A stretch of DNA of 47,051 nucleotides from JBGTFE01 sp036403235 (GCA_036403235.1 DASWRI010000057.1:1-47051), one strand, 5' to 3'. Shown: positions 8,566 to 17,546, counted from the first letter of the stretch. Numbers and translations are program-made. The notes: generated from the sequence alone by a model not told the origin.

Positions 8566-9369
8566 CTATTTTCGCAGCCAGCCAAAAAGCGCGTTGACCG
8601 TAATATCGCGGTTTGTTTCGTAAATCGCGCGCGTCAAAGGAATTCCCATCGGGCACACCTGCACGCAGTTTTGCGCGTTGCCGCAGTTGGCGATGCCGTC
8701 TTCCTGAGTCAGGCCTTCGAGCCGCTCGTCAATCGTAAATTTTCCGGTCGGATGCATATTGTAAAGCTTCGCCTGTGCGATAGCCTGCGGCCCGATGTAG
8801 TTGTCTTCGTGATACTGCGGGCAGGCTTCGAGACAGCAGCCGCACGTCATACAGCGCGAATAACTGTAGCGCTCCTGCGCCTGCTCGTTCGACATTACCG
8901 GGCCGGGACCTAAATCGTGATAACCGTCCAATTCCATCCACGCGTGAACCTGTTTGAGATGGTCGAACATTCGCGAGCGGTCGACTTTGAGGTCGCGCAC
9001 GTTCGGAAATTTCGACATCGGCTCTAAAGTTATCGTATTTCCGCCGCTCGCGATTAATAAATCGTCAATCAAAGCTGAGCACGACTGGCGAACGCGCCCG
9101 TCGATGACCATCGTGCAGATGCCGCAGACCTGTTCGAGACAGCTCATATCCCAGACCGGCGGCGTGGTCTTCTTCCCGTCTTTCGTCACCGGATTTTTGC
9201 GAATATCCATCAACGCGGAAATGACGTTTAAGTTTCGCCGGTAAGGAATCTCGAAAGTTTGCCAATACGCTTCGGCGTTATGGTTATCGCGCCGCTGAAT
9301 TTTTATCTCGACCGCCGGCGGCGGATTGTCCAGCCGCTTTTTTTCGTGATGCACGTTTGCTTCGTTCAT
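8566..9369 (-). CDS. sdhB: Succinate dehydrogenase iron-sulfur subunit
   Basis: 267 residues; carries electrons from the flavoprotein to the membrane quinone site. The N-terminal plant-ferredoxin-like domain has the [2Fe-2S] cysteines in CLEQVCGICTMVIDG and a fourth Cys in RVRQSC. The C-terminal domain has CMTCGCCLEACP for the [4Fe-4S] cluster and CVQVCPMGIP for the [3Fe-4S] cluster. It is the last gene of sdhC-sdhA-sdhB, 6 bases after the sdhA stop. The protein opens with a polar 15-residue extension, NEANVHHEKKRLDNP. The 25-bp hairpin at 8502 follows the stop. Confidence 0.96.
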   Translation of the reverse strand: MNEANVHHEKKRLDNPPPAVEIKIQRRDNHNAEAYWQTFEIPYRRNLNVISALMDIRKNPVTKDGKKTTPPVWDMSCLEQVCGICTMVIDGRVRQSCSALIDDLLIASGGNTITLEPMSKFPNVRDLKVDRSRMFDHLKQVHAWMELDGYHDLGPGPVMSNEQAQERYSYSRCMTCGCCLEACPQYHEDNYIGPQAIAQAKLYNMHPTGKFTIDERLEGLTQEDGIANCGNAQNCVQVCPMGIPLTRAIYETNRDITVNALFGWLRK

Positions 9370-9375
9370 AATTCT

Positions 9376-11298
9376 TTAATCTTCTTTGATTGATTCGCCT
9401 TCGGCAACTTTTTCGCCTTCCTTGCGCCACGTTTCCTCGCGACCGACTTTCGGTTTGAGCTCGCTTCCCGGCTGCGGAACTTGCGGCGCGCCGCCTTTTT
9501 CGGTCGCGGCGGCTTTCGCTTTGCCTTTCGTGTAATCGCGCTTGCGCGGCTCGATTAAACCGATGTCGACCGCTTCGTATGATAAAACGGGCGCTTCTTC
9601 GGAATATTCGGCAATCGTCGTTTTCAAGAATTCCTCGTCGTTGCGGTCGGGAAAATCCGGCTTGTAATGCGCGCCGCGCGATTCGTTCCGGTTCAGCGCG
9701 CCCAGGGTTATGACGCGCGCGAGCTGCAGCATATTCCAGAGCTGCCGCGCGTGCGGAACGGCCTGCGTCGCCCACAGATTCGAATCGTTTATCGAAATAT
9801 GCCGGAAACGGTCGATGAGTTCGAGAATTTTCTCGTCCGTCTGTTTCAAACGCTCGTTGTAGCGCACGACCGTGACGTTGTCGGTCATCCATTTACCGAG
9901 CTCGTCGTGAATTTTATATTGATTTTCCGTGCCTTCGTTTTTGACGATTGACGCGTTGATTGCTCGCTGGCGCTTTAATTCGGCTTCGTGAAGTCCGTTT
10001 GTTTCCGAGTTCCCGCGCTCGACGTTTTTCGCGTATTCAATCGCCGACGGCGCGGCCACGAATCCGCCGTAAACGCATGAGACGAGCGAGTTTGCGCCGA
10101 GCCGGTTGGCGCCGTGAATCGAATAATCGCATTCTCCGGCGGCGAACAGGCCGGGAATATTCGTGCGCTGTTCGAAATCGACCCAGAGACCGCCCATCGA
10201 ATAATGAACGCCGGGGAAAATTCGCATCGGGACGTAGCGCGGGTCGTCGCCGACGAACATCTCGTAAATTTCCAGAATCGCGCCCAGTTTTCTGGTCAGC
10301 GTTTCCGAATCGATGTGCGTCAAATCGAGATAAACCTGATTTTCGCCGCCGACGCCGAAGCCTTCGAGACAAACTTGAAAAATCTCGCGCGTCGCAATGT
10401 CGCGCGGAACGAGATTTCCGTAAGCCGGATATTTTTCTTCGAGAAAATACCAGCGCTCGTCAGTCGGAATGTCTTTCGGATTGCGCGCGTCACCCTGATT
10501 TTTCGGAACCCAGACGCGCCCGCCTTCGCCGCGCGCCGACTCCGACATCAAACGCAATTTGTCTTCGCCGGGAATCGAAGTCGGGTGAACCTGTATAAAT
10601 TCGCCGTTCGCGTAGCGCGCGCCCTGCTGATACGCCGCCGAAACCGCGCTGCCCGTACAGGTCATCGAATTGGTCGATTTACCAAAAATCAGTCCCGGCC
10701 CGCCCGTCGCCATAATCACGGCGTCGGCGTAAAACGCTTTTAATTCGAGCGTCTGCAAATTCATCGCAATCAGGCCGCGACAAACCTGATAATCGTCCAG
10801 AACGAGCGAAAGCATTTCCCAGCCCTCGTATTTATTGACTTTTCCGGCCGTTTCCCATTTGCGAACCTGCTCGTCGAGCGCGTATAGAAGCTGCTGTCCG
10901 GTGGACGCGCCCGCAAATGCCGTCCGGTGATGCAAAGTTCCGCCGAAACGACGAAAATCCAGAAGCCCTTCGCGCGTTCGCGAAAATGGTACGCCCATCC
11001 GGTCGAAAAGATAGATAATCTGCGGCGCCATCTCGCACATTTTCTGTACGGGCGGCTGGTTGGCCAGGAAATCGCCGCCGTAAACCGTGTCGTCAAAATG
11101 TTTCCACGGCGAGTCGCCTTCGCCTTTGGTGTTGACCGCGCCGTTGATTCCGCCCTGCGCGCAGACCGAATGCGAGCGTTTGACCGGGACGACCGAAATC
11201 AAATCGACTTCGTAGCCCGCTTCGGCAATTTTCATCGCCGCCGCCAGTCCGGCGAGCCCGCCGCCGACAACCGCTATTTTTAATCCGTTTGAAGCCAT
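9376..11298 (-). CDS. sdhA: Succinate dehydrogenase flavoprotein subunit
   Basis: 640 residues from ATG 11298. An in-frame ATG at 11364 would add 22 residues, but that stretch is translation of the intergenic hairpin (11311-11375), so I reject it. The N-terminus has the FAD-binding GGGLAGLAAA loop at residues 12-21. The segment RSHSVCAQGGINGAV carries the histidine that normally links FAD covalently. HGANRLGANSLVSC and the catalytic arginine region are present. The last 50 residues are a Lys/Glu/Pro-rich tail (KGKAKAAATEKGG) beyond the usual end. No Shine-Dalgarno site is visible, so expression may rely on the upstream sdhC message. It oxidises succinate to fumarate on the cytoplasmic side. 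Confidence 0.96.
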   Translation of the reverse strand: MASNGLKIAVVGGGLAGLAAAMKIAEAGYEVDLISVVPVKRSHSVCAQGGINGAVNTKGEGDSPWKHFDDTVYGGDFLANQPPVQKMCEMAPQIIYLFDRMGVPFSRTREGLLDFRRFGGTLHHRTAFAGASTGQQLLYALDEQVRKWETAGKVNKYEGWEMLSLVLDDYQVCRGLIAMNLQTLELKAFYADAVIMATGGPGLIFGKSTNSMTCTGSAVSAAYQQGARYANGEFIQVHPTSIPGEDKLRLMSESARGEGGRVWVPKNQGDARNPKDIPTDERWYFLEEKYPAYGNLVPRDIATREIFQVCLEGFGVGGENQVYLDLTHIDSETLTRKLGAILEIYEMFVGDDPRYVPMRIFPGVHYSMGGLWVDFEQRTNIPGLFAAGECDYSIHGANRLGANSLVSCVYGGFVAAPSAIEYAKNVERGNSETNGLHEAELKRQRAINASIVKNEGTENQYKIHDELGKWMTDNVTVVRYNERLKQTDEKILELIDRFRHISINDSNLWATQAVPHARQLWNMLQLARVITLGALNRNESRGAHYKPDFPDRNDEEFLKTTIAEYSEEAPVLSYEAVDIGLIEPRKRDYTKGKAKAAATEKGGAPQVPQPGSELKPKVGREETWRKEGEKVAEGESIKED

Positions 11299-11310
11299 AA
11301 TAGTTAGTTG

Positions 11311-11375
11311 ATAATTGATAGTTGATTGTTGATAATTTGTTTCTTTTTCACTATCAACTATCAACTATCAATTAT
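11311..11375. repeat. 24-bp inverted repeat in the sdhC-sdhA gap
   Basis: Arms 11311-11334 and 11352-11375 pair with one mismatch over a 17-base loop. They are made of the word TTGATAG / CTATCAA repeated in tandem. The hairpin fills almost the whole 84-base gap inside the operon, so it may lower or tune sdhAB expression rather than end the operon. Confidence 0.9.
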
Positions 11376-11382
11376 CCGTCAA

Positions 11383-12117
11383 TTAAAATTTTCTCGAACC
11401 GCCGCCCGGCGCGACGACGCCCTGTTTCTCCGCTTCGTGACAAAACGTCTGCGGCAGCAAACCGCACGGGCGGACAAAGGCAATCGCCGCGTTTGTGCCG
11501 ACCGCGAATAAAAAGACGGACAATCCGACGCAGGCGTAAAGCGCGTATTTCTGCGCCTTTTCGCCGATTAAAATGCCCCAGTCAACCGCGAAAAGAAAAA
11601 GGCCGTAACCGAGATGCCAGGCGGTTGACGCGACGCCGAGAATATAAAAAATCAAAACGGCGGCGTTCTTAAACTCCTGCGCGACGATGCTGAATGCTTT
11701 ATCGGCGTTTCCGGCCACCGGATTGCCGAAAGATTCGAGGCCCGGAATGATGCCGAAACGCAAATTCAGAATATGAAACAATAAAAAGAAAAACAGAAAA
11801 ATTCCGGTCACGCGCTGGAAAATATAAAACCAGTTTCGCCCGTAATTGTAATTTCCGGCGTTCGGACGCGCTTCGGCGGAGATAAAAATGCCGTAAATCG
11901 AGTGAAAAAGAAGCGGCAGAAAAATGCCGAAAATCTCGACAAATAAAAGATACGGAATGTCGTGGATATCCTGAACGTGCTTGTTAAAGCTGGTCGCGCC
12001 GCCCATCGCTGCCGAATTTGTGTACATGTGCACCAGAAAAAACGCGCCGAGCGGCACAATACCCGTCAGCTGATGCAATTTGCGGAGCAAAAATGTCCTG
12101 CTAAGTTTAATTGCCAT
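11383..12117 (-). CDS. sdhC: Succinate dehydrogenase cytochrome b subunit
   Basis: 244 residues with about five membrane helices, the single-subunit (type B) anchor found in Bacteroidota and Acidobacteriota; no sdhD is present or needed. Histidines suitable for two hemes sit in LRKLHQLTG, FFLVHMYTNS, LLFHSIYG, FHILNLRFG and TAWHLGYGLFL. It is the first gene of sdhC-sdhA-sdhB. The start ATG at 12117 follows a short leader with a TATAAT box 30 bases upstream. A hydrophilic tail ends in GVVAPGGGSRKF. It faces a LysR gene across a 266-base divergent promoter region. Confidence 0.93.
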   Translation of the reverse strand: MAIKLSRTFLLRKLHQLTGIVPLGAFFLVHMYTNSAAMGGATSFNKHVQDIHDIPYLLFVEIFGIFLPLLFHSIYGIFISAEARPNAGNYNYGRNWFYIFQRVTGIFLFFFLLFHILNLRFGIIPGLESFGNPVAGNADKAFSIVAQEFKNAAVLIFYILGVASTAWHLGYGLFLFAVDWGILIGEKAQKYALYACVGLSVFLFAVGTNAAIAFVRPCGLLPQTFCHEAEKQGVVAPGGGSRKF

Positions 12118-12146
12118 TTTAAGCCCTTGTCGAATCTTTCGATTTT

Positions 12147-12152
12147 ATTATA
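12147..12152 (-). promoter_or_regulatory. Candidate -10 box of the sdh operon
   Basis: On the minus strand TATAAT reads exactly at 12152-12147, about 30 bases before the sdhC ATG. The -35 region is poor (three of six matches at 17-base spacing), so an activator may help. The rest of 12118-12383 is AT-rich. The LysR promoter must also lie here, but I cannot fix it. Confidence 0.4.
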
Positions 12153-12383
12153 ACTTGCGATAAATATTCTGAAATTTTAAACGGCAAATCGCAAATCGAC
12201 AATCGAAAAATTCTCCGAGCTTCTATCTTACTTTCTTTTTTTAATTAGATAAAATGAATTCTTTTGCGCGTATTGTGTAGTAAAACTTATTATTTTGTTA
12301 GATAATAATAAAAGGTGAATGATTAAGTTAAAGAGCAATTTCGGATTCGAAACTTGCCGCACATATAACTCACAACAAAAGAA

Positions 12384-13280
12384 ATGCATGTAGAAACATT
12401 AAAAGTTTTTTGCGACCTGGTTGATATGCAGAGCTTTTCGCTCGCAGCCGAAAGGAATTTCGTGACGCAGTCGGCGGTCAGCCAGCAGGTTCGGACATTG
12501 GAAGATAAATTCAAACGCCGTCTTTTGGAGCGCGTGCGCGGGCGGCGCGAAGTGCGCCTGACGCCGGCCGGCGAAGTTTTTTACCGCGAGTCGAAAAACG
12601 TTCTGGCGGCTTACGACCAGATGCAGGAAAGCATGCGCGGACTGGTCGGGAAAATCAGCGGAACGGTGAAAGTCGCGACCGTTTACAGCGTCGGGCTGCA
12701 TGAATTGCCGCCGAAAGTCCGGGAATTTATGTCGAAATTCCCTTCCGCCAAAATCGATTTGGAATATTCGCGGATGACGCGCGTCGTGCGCGACGTGCTC
12801 AACGGCTCGGTCGAGCTCGGCATCGTCACCTTTCCCGAACCGAAACGCGGCCTGACGATTGTCTCGATGACCGGCGACCGGCTCGTTTTGATTTGCCCGC
12901 CCGAACACGAGTTTGCCGGAAGAAAAAAAATAAAGGCGAGAGAGCTCGGCGGGCGCGATTTTGTTTTTTTCGAGCGCGATATTCCGACGCGCAAGGCGAC
13001 CGATAAAATTTTGAAATCCTACGGCGTGGAAGTCCGCAAAGTAGCCGAATTTGACAATATCGAAACGATAAAACGCGCCGTCGAAGTCGGTTTCGGGCTG
13101 GCCATCGTGCCGCAGCCGTCGGTCGCGGACGAGGAGAAAAACAACCAGCTCGCCGTTATCCAATTAGCCGAAAAAGACTGGGTGCGCCCGGTCGGCGTAA
13201 TCCACCGGAGCGACCGCGCGCTGACGCTGGCGGCAAAAAAATTCGTTCAGCTGCTTGAAAATAATCCGCAGAATTCTTAA
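12384..13280 (+). CDS. LysR-type transcriptional regulator
   Basis: 298 residues. An N-terminal winged helix-turn-helix (residues about 1-60) has the usual sequence LKVFCDLVDMQSFSLAAE...TQSAVSQQVRTLE. A linker helix and a periplasmic-binding-protein-like effector domain (about 90-295) follow. The effector domain has the strand-turn motif ELGIVTFPEP and the conserved AVEVGFGLAIVPQPSV near the end, as in the CysB/CysL/CbbR branch. It is transcribed divergently from sdhC, and LysR proteins often control the divergent neighbour, so sdh is a plausible target. The ligand is unknown. Only a weak AAAAGAA ribosome site precedes the ATG. Confidence 0.92.
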   Translation: MHVETLKVFCDLVDMQSFSLAAERNFVTQSAVSQQVRTLEDKFKRRLLERVRGRREVRLTPAGEVFYRESKNVLAAYDQMQESMRGLVGKISGTVKVATVYSVGLHELPPKVREFMSKFPSAKIDLEYSRMTRVVRDVLNGSVELGIVTFPEPKRGLTIVSMTGDRLVLICPPEHEFAGRKKIKARELGGRDFVFFERDIPTRKATDKILKSYGVEVRKVAEFDNIETIKRAVEVGFGLAIVPQPSVADEEKNNQLAVIQLAEKDWVRPVGVIHRSDRALTLAAKKFVQLLENNPQNS

Positions 13281-13369
13281 TTTTTCCCGCGTTTTGGTTT
13301 ATATTAAAAAGACTTTATAAACGTATTTTAATTTTCCCGTCGACTTTATCAAAAGGAGTCCGCCATTCA

Positions 13370-15173
13370 ATGAAAATGCGCCTGTATTCCGCTTTTAAAA
13401 TCGCCTGCTGCCTGATTTTTGTTTTAACGTTTTCGTCCGTCTTTTACCAACTTCCGAAAGCCGAATCGTCTCAGGGCGCGAATAATTCATTTGATTTGAG
13501 CAATTACGATATTCGGCTCGATAAAACGGCGCAGGCGCGCGAAAGCGTTTCGAGATTTGTCGAGCAGTCCGGAAAGAGTTTTCCGTCAATCGATTCGGAC
13601 AGAAAACGCGCGGCTTTGTCGGAAGAAAAGATGCGCTCCGCAAAAGCGAATTTAAAGATTGAACACAACGAAGATTTGCGGATTCCCGAAGTCCTCTCGC
13701 CTGATTACGCGCAGCAGACAGAGTTTTTGACCGCGCCGAGCAGCGAACGAAGAGCCGACGTATTGAAAAATTTTATCAATCAAAACGCCGCGCTTTTCGG
13801 CTTGCGCGGCACGCAAATAAACCAGCTTGAAAAAACCGCCGATTACGCAAATCCAAATGGCAATCTTTCCTTTGTTCAATTTGAGCAGAAAATCAATTCG
13901 ATTCCGGTTTTCCGGGGCGAAATCAAAGCCGGATTTACTCGAAAAAACGAAATCGTGCGCATCATCAACAATCTCGCGCCGCGTCTCGATTACGAAAGCT
14001 TGCTGACGAGCGGCCGAAGCGCCGAGCAAGCCGGAAGCTAATGAAAGTTTGTTTGCGACGTATCCGACGTCGGCCTATATCATCGCCGGATTATCTGCCA
14101 CTCCCGGCGATTATTACTACGGAATTCATCGTTTTCCGACGGCGGTGAGAGCTTTTCGCGGAGCTAACGGATTTCCGCACAATCCTCTGACATTCGCCAA
14201 TTTGAATCAGGGAAACTGCACCAATTTCGAAAGCGCGTTTCCGCCGCGCGTCCTTATCACAAATTGCGGCGAGGCTCATAATACGGGCGAAATCTGGACT
14301 GCCGCCTTGTGGGAAGTTCGCGCCAGGTTTGCCGCGCGCCTCGGTTTGTTTCCGGGAAATCAAAGGGCAATGCAGATTGTGCTCGACGGAATGAAGCTCG
14401 CGCCGCTCAACCCGACATTTCTACAGGAACGCGACGCGGCGATTGCGGCGGCGTATGCGGGCGCAAGTTATCCGTCCGAAGCCGCGCTCGACGCCGCCGA
14501 TGTCTGGCGCGGTTTCGCCGTTCGCGGCCTCGGATTCGGCGCTCAAATTAATACGACCAGTCCAATTAACGTGACCGAATCATTCAACCTGCCGCCAAGT
14601 CTTTTAAGACCGAAACGCGCCGATTTTGACGGCGACAGCAAAACCGACGTTTCCGTTTTTCGCGCGTCCGAAGGAAATTGGTATTTGAATCGTTCGACGG
14701 CCGGATTTACGGCGATAAAGTGGGGGCTTTCGACCGACACGCCGGTTATGGCCGATTTCGATGGCGACGGCAAAACCGACATCACTGTTTTTCGCGGCAG
14801 CGCCGACAACAGTTTGCCCGATTTTTATATCTTATACAGCTCGAATTTTACTTTTTCGGGATATAACTGGGGATTGCCGAATGATATTCCGATTGTCGAA
14901 GACTTCGACGGCGACGAAAGAGCCGATGTCGGCGTTTATCGCCCGTCAAATTCTACTTTTTATCTGCTAAAGAGCCTGAACGGCGAAGTCAATCAGATTT
15001 ACGCTCTTTTTCCGTCGAATTATAAATTAATTACGGGCGATTTCGACGGCGACGGCAAAAACGATATTGCCGTCTATCGCAACGGAACCTGGTATATCAA
15101 TCAAACAACGGCGGGACTTCTGATTACGCAGTTCGGCGTTGCCGCCGACGTGCCGGCCCCGAGTCGTTATTAA
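13370..15173 (+). pseudogene. M36 (fungalysin) metallopeptidase remnant, core deleted and frameshifted
   Basis: The first frame (13370-14041, 223 residues, AAAGGAG site upstream) gives a signal peptide and a fungalysin/thermolysin propeptide (FTP): LRIPEVLSPDYAQQ, FVQFEQKINSIPVFRGEI, IVRIINNLAP. It then stops. A second frame takes over near 14031 and runs to 15173. It begins EANESLFATYPTSAYI and contains the M36 C-terminal segment HNTGEIWTAALWEV, then at least three FG-GAP/VCBS units (RADFDGDSKTDVSVFR, ADFDGDGKTDITVFR, EDFDGDERADVGVYR). The stretch between, which in M36 enzymes carries the zinc motif HEYTHG, is absent from both frames. The junction is both a deletion of several hundred codons and a frame change. 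An assembly error is the alternative. Confidence 0.8.
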
Positions 15174-15186
15174 CGTAAAAAAGTAG

Positions 15187-15288
15187 GATATAAATCAGTT
15201 TGGCGAGCCGGTCGCCGTCAATCGCGGAATGCACGGCCGGATTTTTAATAACGTCAAAGAAGCCGGACAATCGCTTTTGGCCGAATAA
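15187..15288 (+). other. Possible degraded coding remnant
   Basis: Between the M36 remnant and the DUF4062 cassette, one frame directly after a TAG stop reads without interruption DINQFGEPVAVNRGMHG followed by RIFNNVKEAGQSLLAE and a stop. It has protein-like composition but no start or ribosome site, and I do not recognise the family. The rest of 15174-15467 is AT-rich and should include the cassette promoter, which I cannot place. Confidence 0.25.
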
Positions 15289-15467
15289 GCGTCTTCGCAA
15301 CGACTCGCCAAAAAATTTTATTGCTTTACAAACCGACTTGTATTATAAATGTTCTGCGTAAAAGAATATTTGCCGAATCGCTTTGGACGCTTTTTATGCG
15401 AGCGATTTCGGTCTTTTCTCAAACTAACCTCAATAGTCAGATTTAATTGCCGGAGCGGTCGAATCAA

Positions 15468-16208
15468 ATGGCTAAAATCTATATATCTTCTACTTACAGC
15501 GACCTTAAGGATTATCGCGAAGAAGTTTGTCATGCGCTGCGCAGGCTCGGGCACGACGTGGTTGCGATGGAAGATTACACCGCTTCAGACCAGCGTCCGC
15601 TCGAAAAATGTCTGGCCGACGTCGATGGCTGCGACGTTTATATCGGCATTTTCGCCTGGCGCTACGGTTATATTCCGCCGAATCAGGAAAAATCGATTAC
15701 CGAGCTTGAGTTCAGAACCGCCGCCAACAAAAAAATATGTCTGCTGTTTCTGCTCGACGATAACGCGCCCTGGTCGAGAACCCAGATGGATAAAGACTCC
15801 GGACGCATCGAGGCGTTGCGCGATGAATTGAAAAGAGATTTTCTGGTCGAGTTTTTCAGCAACAAGGACGAGCTGGCAAGCGACATCACCATCGCCGTTT
15901 CGAAAGCGCTCGCGTCGAAAGAAAATACCGCCGGCGGCGCTGTTACCGGCAACGGCGGAAAAGAAAATAACGACGGCATGAAAGAGCTGTGGAAAATGCT
16001 GCGGCCTATCATCGTCTTTTTCATCGCCGTCATCGCCATCTGCGTGCTGGCGATGATTTCGTTTGCAATTCCCTCGGTTCAATCAAGCGTCAATGTCCAG
16101 ATGGGATTGACTATCGTCGTTAGCATTTTAATCTTTGCGGTAGTTTCCTTTACGTTTATCACCTACAAATTCATTAATAAATTCGTGCAGATAGCCAGAG
16201 AAGCATAA
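15468..16208 (+). CDS. DUF4062 protein with two C-terminal membrane helices
   Basis: 246 residues from ATG 15468. The in-frame TTG at 15447 is less likely, because GGAG lies 12 bases before the ATG and MAKIYISSTYSDLKDYR is the canonical DUF4062 start. The domain (about 1-130) shows VYIGIFAWRYGYIPP and SITELEFRTAANKKICLLFLLDD, matching the Rossmann-like fold related to TIR. DUF4062 usually sits at the front of STAND or other bacterial conflict proteins. Here it is followed by a Gly-rich linker and two hydrophobic helices (about 182-204 and 212-236), so the domain should be tethered to the inner face of the cytoplasmic membrane. First gene of a tight three-gene run; role inferred, not shown. 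Confidence 0.85.
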   Translation: MAKIYISSTYSDLKDYREEVCHALRRLGHDVVAMEDYTASDQRPLEKCLADVDGCDVYIGIFAWRYGYIPPNQEKSITELEFRTAANKKICLLFLLDDNAPWSRTQMDKDSGRIEALRDELKRDFLVEFFSNKDELASDITIAVSKALASKENTAGGAVTGNGGKENNDGMKELWKMLRPIIVFFIAVIAICVLAMISFAIPSVQSSVNVQMGLTIVVSILIFAVVSFTFITYKFINKFVQIAREA

Positions 16209-16248
16209 GGTTTCAGAAATTAATTCGGGCGAGCGGCAGGAGAGCCAA

Positions 16249-16932
16249 ATGATAAAAATCGACGAGAAAAAACTCGACCGGCTTCAGAAAATATCAAAGA
16301 TAATCGGCTTTGTCAGTTTCGGAGCTTTTATCGTTTTGTTTCTTATCGGTTTTTTCGCGCTCAGCGCGATTAATCAAAGAATCGAAAGCGCCAACGCCAA
16401 TCTCAACAACATAAAAACCGAGCTTGAGAACAAAAATACAGAATTAGGTAATAAACAGCAGTCGATTGATGCGCAGGAAGCAAAAATTAAAGAAAACGAG
16501 AAAAAGCTGCACGAGCAGGACAAGACGCTCACGGAGGCGCTGAAAGTTCTGCCTAAAAAAGAGGCGGACAAAATTCTCGATAAAAATCCCGACACCGCCA
16601 ATTCGCTTCCCCGCATTTATCTGCATATCGGCGAGGAAGCGCAAAGACCTCTGGCTGAAACACTACAAAAGAAATTGCAGGCGGCCGGATATATCATTCC
16701 GGGCATTCAAAATGTCGCGGGTCGTGCGGTCGTTCCGACAGTTACGCAGCTAAGATACTGCGTCGGCAGAGGGCAGGATTCGGACATCAGAGTTATCACG
16801 GACTTGCTCGCCAAACAAGGAATCAAGCTTACCGTTCACGACCCGCTGACGGTGCCCGGCTGCGCAAATGTAAGCTCGCCGCGAAGCTACGAGCTTTGGC
16901 TTCCGAATGATTCGGACAGCGCAGTTAAATAA
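16249..16932 (+). CDS. Membrane-anchored coiled-coil protein with putative extracytoplasmic sensor domain
   Basis: 227 residues, ATG with AGGAG 6 bases upstream, 40 bases after the DUF4062 gene. A basic start (KKLDRLQK) precedes one membrane helix (about 19-43). A long coiled coil (about 45-105, rich in Glu, Lys, Gln) follows, and then a compact alpha/beta domain (about 120-222: RIYLHIGEEAQRPLAETLQK, GYIIPGIQNV, RYCVGRGQDSDI). That domain resembles the LytR-C/SPOR-like type seen beside bacterial conflict effectors, as I recall the family. Charge distribution puts the C-terminus outside the cytoplasmic membrane. The only two cysteines are in this domain, which would allow a disulfide. I propose a sensor or scaffold; the function is unknown. 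Confidence 0.75.
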   Translation: MIKIDEKKLDRLQKISKIIGFVSFGAFIVLFLIGFFALSAINQRIESANANLNNIKTELENKNTELGNKQQSIDAQEAKIKENEKKLHEQDKTLTEALKVLPKKEADKILDKNPDTANSLPRIYLHIGEEAQRPLAETLQKKLQAAGYIIPGIQNVAGRAVVPTVTQLRYCVGRGQDSDIRVITDLLAKQGIKLTVHDPLTVPGCANVSSPRSYELWLPNDSDSAVK

Positions 16933-16964
16933 ATAATTTGCGAAATTTTCAGAAAGGAGGATTT

Positions 16965-17522
16965 ATGGCAGACGATAAAAATCAAAATGAAGTTCTTCTG
17001 GCGGCATATTCCGAGGTTTGCCGAAGCTACCACGCGATTGATGATTTTCGCACAAAATTATTAGGATTTCTGCCGCTTACTTCTCTGGCCGGGATATTTT
17101 TACTGGATACCAGCAAGATGATTCCGTCCCAGGGTTTTATCTCGCACGAATTGTTTGGCTTTGCCGCTATCTTTGCGGCGTCGCTTACATTAGCTTTATT
17201 CGGCTATGAAATCAGGGGAATGCAGAGAACTCATCATCTGGTAAGAGAAGGAACTCATCTGGAAGAGCAGCTGCGAATCGGTCACGGTCATTTCCATGTG
17301 TGTAAAGGCGAGCACGACAATTCATCCGCCATAGCCAATATCTTCAACGCCAAGATGCTGGCCAGCGTAATATATTCAGTCGTATTCGCGGCGTGGCTGT
17401 TTATCGCTCTCCGGTTGGGATTCGGTATCGGCACACTTACCTGCTCGATATGTGCGGTGGTTGTCGGGCTTTTTTTAGCAGTCTGCGTTTCTTTTATTAT
17501 CAGAAAACTTATTCCCGCATAA
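16965..17522 (+). CDS. Small four-helix membrane protein
   Basis: 185 residues from ATG 16965, with a strong AAAGGAGG site 4 bases upstream; the in-frame TTG at 16938 is rejected for that reason. After a soluble helix (NEVLLAAYSEVCRSYHAID) it has two pairs of membrane helices: about 33-52 and 65-86, then about 130-152 and 157-180. The 40-residue loop between the pairs is His-rich (RTHHLVREGTH, RIGHGHFHVCKGEH) and could bind metal. The layout is like the small 2TM/4TM effectors (SLATT, S-4TM) predicted to form pores in conflict systems, but I cannot show homology. Third gene of the cassette; convergent with HD-GYP, only 24 bases apart. Confidence 0.75.
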   Translation: MADDKNQNEVLLAAYSEVCRSYHAIDDFRTKLLGFLPLTSLAGIFLLDTSKMIPSQGFISHELFGFAAIFAASLTLALFGYEIRGMQRTHHLVREGTHLEEQLRIGHGHFHVCKGEHDNSSAIANIFNAKMLASVIYSVVFAAWLFIALRLGFGIGTLTCSICAVVVGLFLAVCVSFIIRKLIPA

Positions 17523-17546
17523 AACCGGAAAAAGAATTCACGCGCA

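Noticed and set aside
11299..11364. Longer sdhA start adding 22 residues
   Set aside because: The extra codons translate the intergenic hairpin and precede a normal SdhA start at 11298.
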